From Limimaricola pyoseonensis (GTDB taxonomy: Bacteria; Pseudomonadota; Alphaproteobacteria; Rhodobacterales; Rhodobacteraceae): 52,633 nt of DNA. The stretch lies in NCBI RefSeq assembly GCF_900102015.1, contig NZ_FNAT01000014.1:1-52633 (forward strand), read 5' to 3'. The notes below the pieces were generated by a model. That model did not search any database and was not told the origin of the DNA. It saw only the letters and a list, made by a program, of their open reading frames with translations. The position numbers and the translations under genes are program-made. Shown here piece by piece: positions 50,423 to 52,633 of this stretch. The first letter of the stretch is position 1. The number at the start of each line of letters is the position of its first letter.

Positions 50423-51036
50423 TTCAGGCGAGCCTCCAGAGCTTCGACCCCCGCCTTCGTGAGCACCAGCGTGTCACTGCGCAGGATGTCGTAGACGTTG
50501 GCGCCCATCGAGGGCAGCACGTCCAGGTTGGCGATGTTGCGCGCGGCCTGGGCGAAGCCCTCGTTGACCGCGGCGCCGTCGATCACGAGCGCCCGCTTCC
50601 AGCCCAGGTTCGCGACCTGCTTGGCCAGGGCCGAGGTCTTGCCCTCGGACTCGGCCGTGTCGATCACGACCAGCTCGCCCGCCTTCAGCTTGGCCGACAG
50701 CGCGTGCTTGAGGCCGAGCTTGCGGAACTTCTTGGGCAGGTCGTGCTCGTGGCTACGCGGGGTCGGGCCCTTGTAGACGCCACCGTGACGGAAGATCGGC
50801 GCCTTCTTGGAACCGTGGCGCGCGCCACCGGTGCCCTTCTGGCGGTAGATCTTCTTGGTCGAGTAGCTGACCTCCGAGCGGCCGAGCGTCGAATGCGTGC
50901 CCTGCTGGGCACGCGCCCGCTGCCACCGCACAACGCGGTGCAGGATGTCGGCGCGCGGCTCGAGACCGAAGATCGCCTCGTCGAGCTCGACCGAACCGGC
51001 GCTGGCGCCGTCCAGCTTGATCGCGTCAGCCTTCAT
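50419..51036 (-). CDS. rplD: Ribosomal protein uL4
   Basis: 205 residues, with [39 protein letters not shown] as the conserved core (residue region about 43-83). The ATG lies inside the end of rplC, an 11-base overlap, with GGAGG in front. Confidence 0.98.
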   Translation of the reverse strand: MKADAIKLDGASAGSVELDEAIFGLEPRADILHRVVRWQRARAQQGTHSTLGRSEVSYSTKKIYRQKGTGGARHGSKKAPIFRHGGVYKGPTPRSHEHDLPKKFRKLGLKHALSAKLKAGELVVIDTAESEGKTSALAKQVANLGWKRALVIDGAAVNEGFAQAARNIANLDVLPSMGANVYDILRSDTLVLTKAGVEALEARLK

Positions 51037-51763
51037 TGTTCTCGCCTCCTTCAGCGGATTCCGCCGCGGCCTCGCCGGCCGTCATCTGGCTGCGCAGCGC
51101 GGCCGGGAAGACCACGTTCTCAGCCAGCGGCTTCTTCACGGCGTCCTTGACCGTGACCCAGCCGCCCTTGTTGCCGGGCACGGCGCCCTTGACCATGATC
51201 AGGCCGCGCTCGGGATCGGTCTTGATCACCTGCAGGTTCTGCGTGGTGACGCGGACCGCGCCCATGTGGCCGGCCATCTTCTTGCCCTTGAACACCTTGC
51301 CGGGGTCCTGGCACTGGCCGGTCGAGCCGTGCGAGCGGTGGCTGATCGACACGCCGTGCGAGGCGCGCAGGCCGCCGAAGTTGTGCCGCTTCATGGCACC
51401 GGCGAAGCCCTTACCGATCGAGGTGCCCGACACGTCGACGAACTGACCTTCGAAGTAGTGGTTGGCGACGATCTCCTCGCCGACCTCGATCAGGTTCTCG
51501 GGGGCGACGCGGAACTCGGCGACCTTGCGCTTGGGCTCGACCTTGGCGGCGGCGAAATGGCCGCGCATCGGCGCGCTCACGCGCTTGGCCTTGGCGGCGC
51601 CGGCGCCGAGCTGGACGGCGGTGTAGCCGTCACGCTCGACCGTGCGCTGCGCCACGACCTGCAGGTTGTCGAGTTGCAGCACGGTCACCGGGACCTGCTT
51701 GCCGTCCTCGAGGAACAGGCGGGTCATGCCCACCTTCTTGGCGATGACTCCGGAACGCAACAT
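51026..51763 (-). CDS. rplC: Ribosomal protein uL3
   Basis: 245 residues beginning [17 protein letters not shown] after GGGAGGTGACT; an upstream GTG lies on the ribosome site and is rejected. [20 protein letters not shown] and [17 protein letters not shown] are diagnostic. The Glu/Ala/Gly-rich tail overlaps rplD. Confidence 0.98.
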   Translation of the reverse strand: MLRSGVIAKKVGMTRLFLEDGKQVPVTVLQLDNLQVVAQRTVERDGYTAVQLGAGAAKAKRVSAPMRGHFAAAKVEPKRKVAEFRVAPENLIEVGEEIVANHYFEGQFVDVSGTSIGKGFAGAMKRHNFGGLRASHGVSISHRSHGSTGQCQDPGKVFKGKKMAGHMGAVRVTTQNLQVIKTDPERGLIMVKGAVPGNKGGWVTVKDAVKKPLAENVVFPAALRSQMTAGEAAAESAEGGENNEG

Positions 51764-51774
51764 AGTCACCTCCC

Positions 51775-52089
51775 TCACACCTTGATTTCGACGTCGACGC
51801 CGGCAGCGAGGTCGAGCTTCATCAGCGCGTCCACGGTCTGCGGGGTCGGGTCGACGATGTCGAGCAGGCGCTTGTGCGTGCGGATCTCGAACTGGTCGCG
51901 CGACTTCTTGTCGATGTGCGGACCACGCAGAACCGTGAAGCGCTCGATCTTGTTCGGCAGCGGGATCGGTCCGCGGACCGAGGCGCCGGTGCGCTTGGCG
52001 GTGCTCACGATCTCCGCGGTGCTGGCGTCCAGCACGCGATAGTCGAAAGCCTTGAGCCGGATGCGGATATTCTGGCTTTGGGCGGCCAT
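51775..52089 (-). CDS. rpsJ: Ribosomal protein uS10 (NusE)
   Basis: 104 residues, [18 protein letters not shown] start and the [35 protein letters not shown] block. AAGGGGAAAACC precedes the ATG; a TTG five codons earlier is less likely. It opens the S10 operon, 11 bases before rplC. Confidence 0.98.
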   Translation of the reverse strand: MAAQSQNIRIRLKAFDYRVLDASTAEIVSTAKRTGASVRGPIPLPNKIERFTVLRGPHIDKKSRDQFEIRTHKRLLDIVDPTPQTVDALMKLDLAAGVDVEIKV

Positions 52090-52120
52090 GGTTTTCCCCT
52101 TCAAGGGTTCGGGTCGAGAG

Positions 52121-52147
52121 GTGGGCCGGGCCTCATGCCCGGCCCAC
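52121..52147 (-). repeat. Hairpin in the rpsJ leader
   Basis: GTGGGCCGGGC/GCCCGGCCCAC stem with a 5-base loop, 32 bases before the rpsJ ATG and past the tuf terminator. It is without a T-run and may be part of a regulatory S10 leader. Confidence 0.5.
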
Positions 52148-52170
52148 GTCGGACCCGTCGTAAAAGTGGT

Positions 52171-52196
52171 GCGGGGCGGGCGCGAACCCGCCCCGC
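52171..52196 (-). terminator. Hairpin terminator after tuf
   Basis: GCGGGGCGGG/CCCGCCCCGC, loop of 6, 26 bases past the tuf stop, followed by ACCACTTTTAC on the minus strand. It separates tuf from the S10 operon at least partly. Confidence 0.65.
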
Positions 52197-52221
52197 GGCG
52201 ACGACCTGAAAGGGGTCGTCG

Positions 52222-52633
52222 TTACTCGATGATCTTGGCGACGACGCCGGCGCCGACGGTGCGGCCGCCTTCACGGATGGCGAAGCGCAGGCCGTCTTCC
52301 ATGGCGATCGGGGCGATCAGCTCGACGTTGAACTTCAGGTTGTCGCCCGGCATCACCATCTCGGTGCCTTCCGGCAGCACGACGGTGCCGGTGACATCGG
52401 TGGTGCGGAAGTAGAACTGCGGCCGGTAGTTGGCGAAGAACGGGGTGTGGCGGCCGCCCTCCTCCTTGGTGAGGATGTAGGCCTCGGCCTCGAACTTGGT
52501 GTGCGGCTTGACCGAGCCGGGCTTGCACAGCACCTGGCCGCGCTCGACGCCCTCACGGTCGACGCCGCGCAGCAGCGCGCCGATGTTGTCGCCCGCCTCG
52601 CCGCGGTCGAGCAGCTTGCGGAACATCTCGACG
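52222..52633 (-). CDS. tuf: Elongation factor Tu, C-terminal part (cut by window edge)
   Basis: The last 137 residues or so of EF-Tu: [44 protein letters not shown] and [13 protein letters not shown] at the end. This covers the end of domain 2 and domain 3. The GTPase domain lies beyond the right edge. Position before rpsJ matches the str-S10 junction. Confidence 0.98.
   Translation of the reverse strand, partial: VEMFRKLLDRGEAGDNIGALLRGVDREGVERGQVLCKPGSVKPHTKFEAEAYILTKEEGGRHTPFFANYRPQFYFRTTDVTGTVVLPEGTEMVMPGDNLKFNVELIAPIAMEDGLRFAIREGGRTVGAGVVAKIIE

Overview
The window is high-G+C alphaproteobacterial chromosome, almost certainly Rhodobacterales (Rhodobacteraceae). The evidence is a Rhizobium/Rhodobacter-type GlpSTPQUV glycerol ABC importer, an Aap/Bzt-type amino-acid importer, an ATP12-type F1 assembly chaperone, a LuxR/LuxI pair, and the style of the S10-spc-alpha ribosomal cluster. 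Coding density is high. I see no insertion sequence, prophage or CRISPR array.

Layout. (1) 0.4-11.8 kb: a minus-strand glycerol regulon, glpD-glpS-glpT-glpP-glpQ-glpU-glpV-glpK plus a terminal iron-type alcohol dehydrogenase, read divergently from glpR. Imported glycerol is phosphorylated by GlpK and oxidised by GlpD, and GlpR (DeoR family) should repress from the shared intergenic region, which holds helically phased repeats. (2) 11.9-16.4 kb: a small VTT-like membrane protein, tRNA-Arg(ACG), and a TVP38/flavin disulfide reductase/histidine kinase operon. (3) 16.5-24.6 kb: mostly plus-strand housekeeping genes: rpmH-rnpA-yidD, ttcA, an EAL/degenerate-GGDEF protein, and yidC-engB-argB-sixA, with sodC on the other strand. 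(4) 24.8-29.6 kb: aapJQMP amino-acid importer (minus). (5) 29.8-35.8 kb: crcB-rluC-HAD-ATP12 operon, a small monooxygenase-like protein, rarA, and luxR-luxI. (6) 35.9-52.6 kb: the ribosomal supercluster on the minus strand, from a partial tuf through S10, spc (secY, adk) and alpha (rpsM, rpsK, rpoA, rplQ), ending in a strong terminator.

Most unusual points. AapQ carries an insert of about 100 residues in a periplasmic loop, and this aligns without gaps over 45 residues with lobe 2 of the cognate binding protein AapJ encoded next door. The two ATPases of the glycerol importer have complementary defects, GlpT in its signature and GlpS in its switch histidine, which would put both defects into one composite ATP site. 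The spc operon is split between rpmD and rplO by a hairpin terminator and a DUF1326-DUF2182 pair with putative metal-binding motifs. A perfect DnaA box sits inside a 12-bp inverted repeat in front of rarA. The glpD/glpR intergenic region has five 10-bp-phased repeat units.

All functional calls rest on reading motifs and gene order by eye; no database search was run. Starts were chosen from Shine-Dalgarno matches, overlaps with the upstream gene and known family N-termini, and the doubtful ones are marked.
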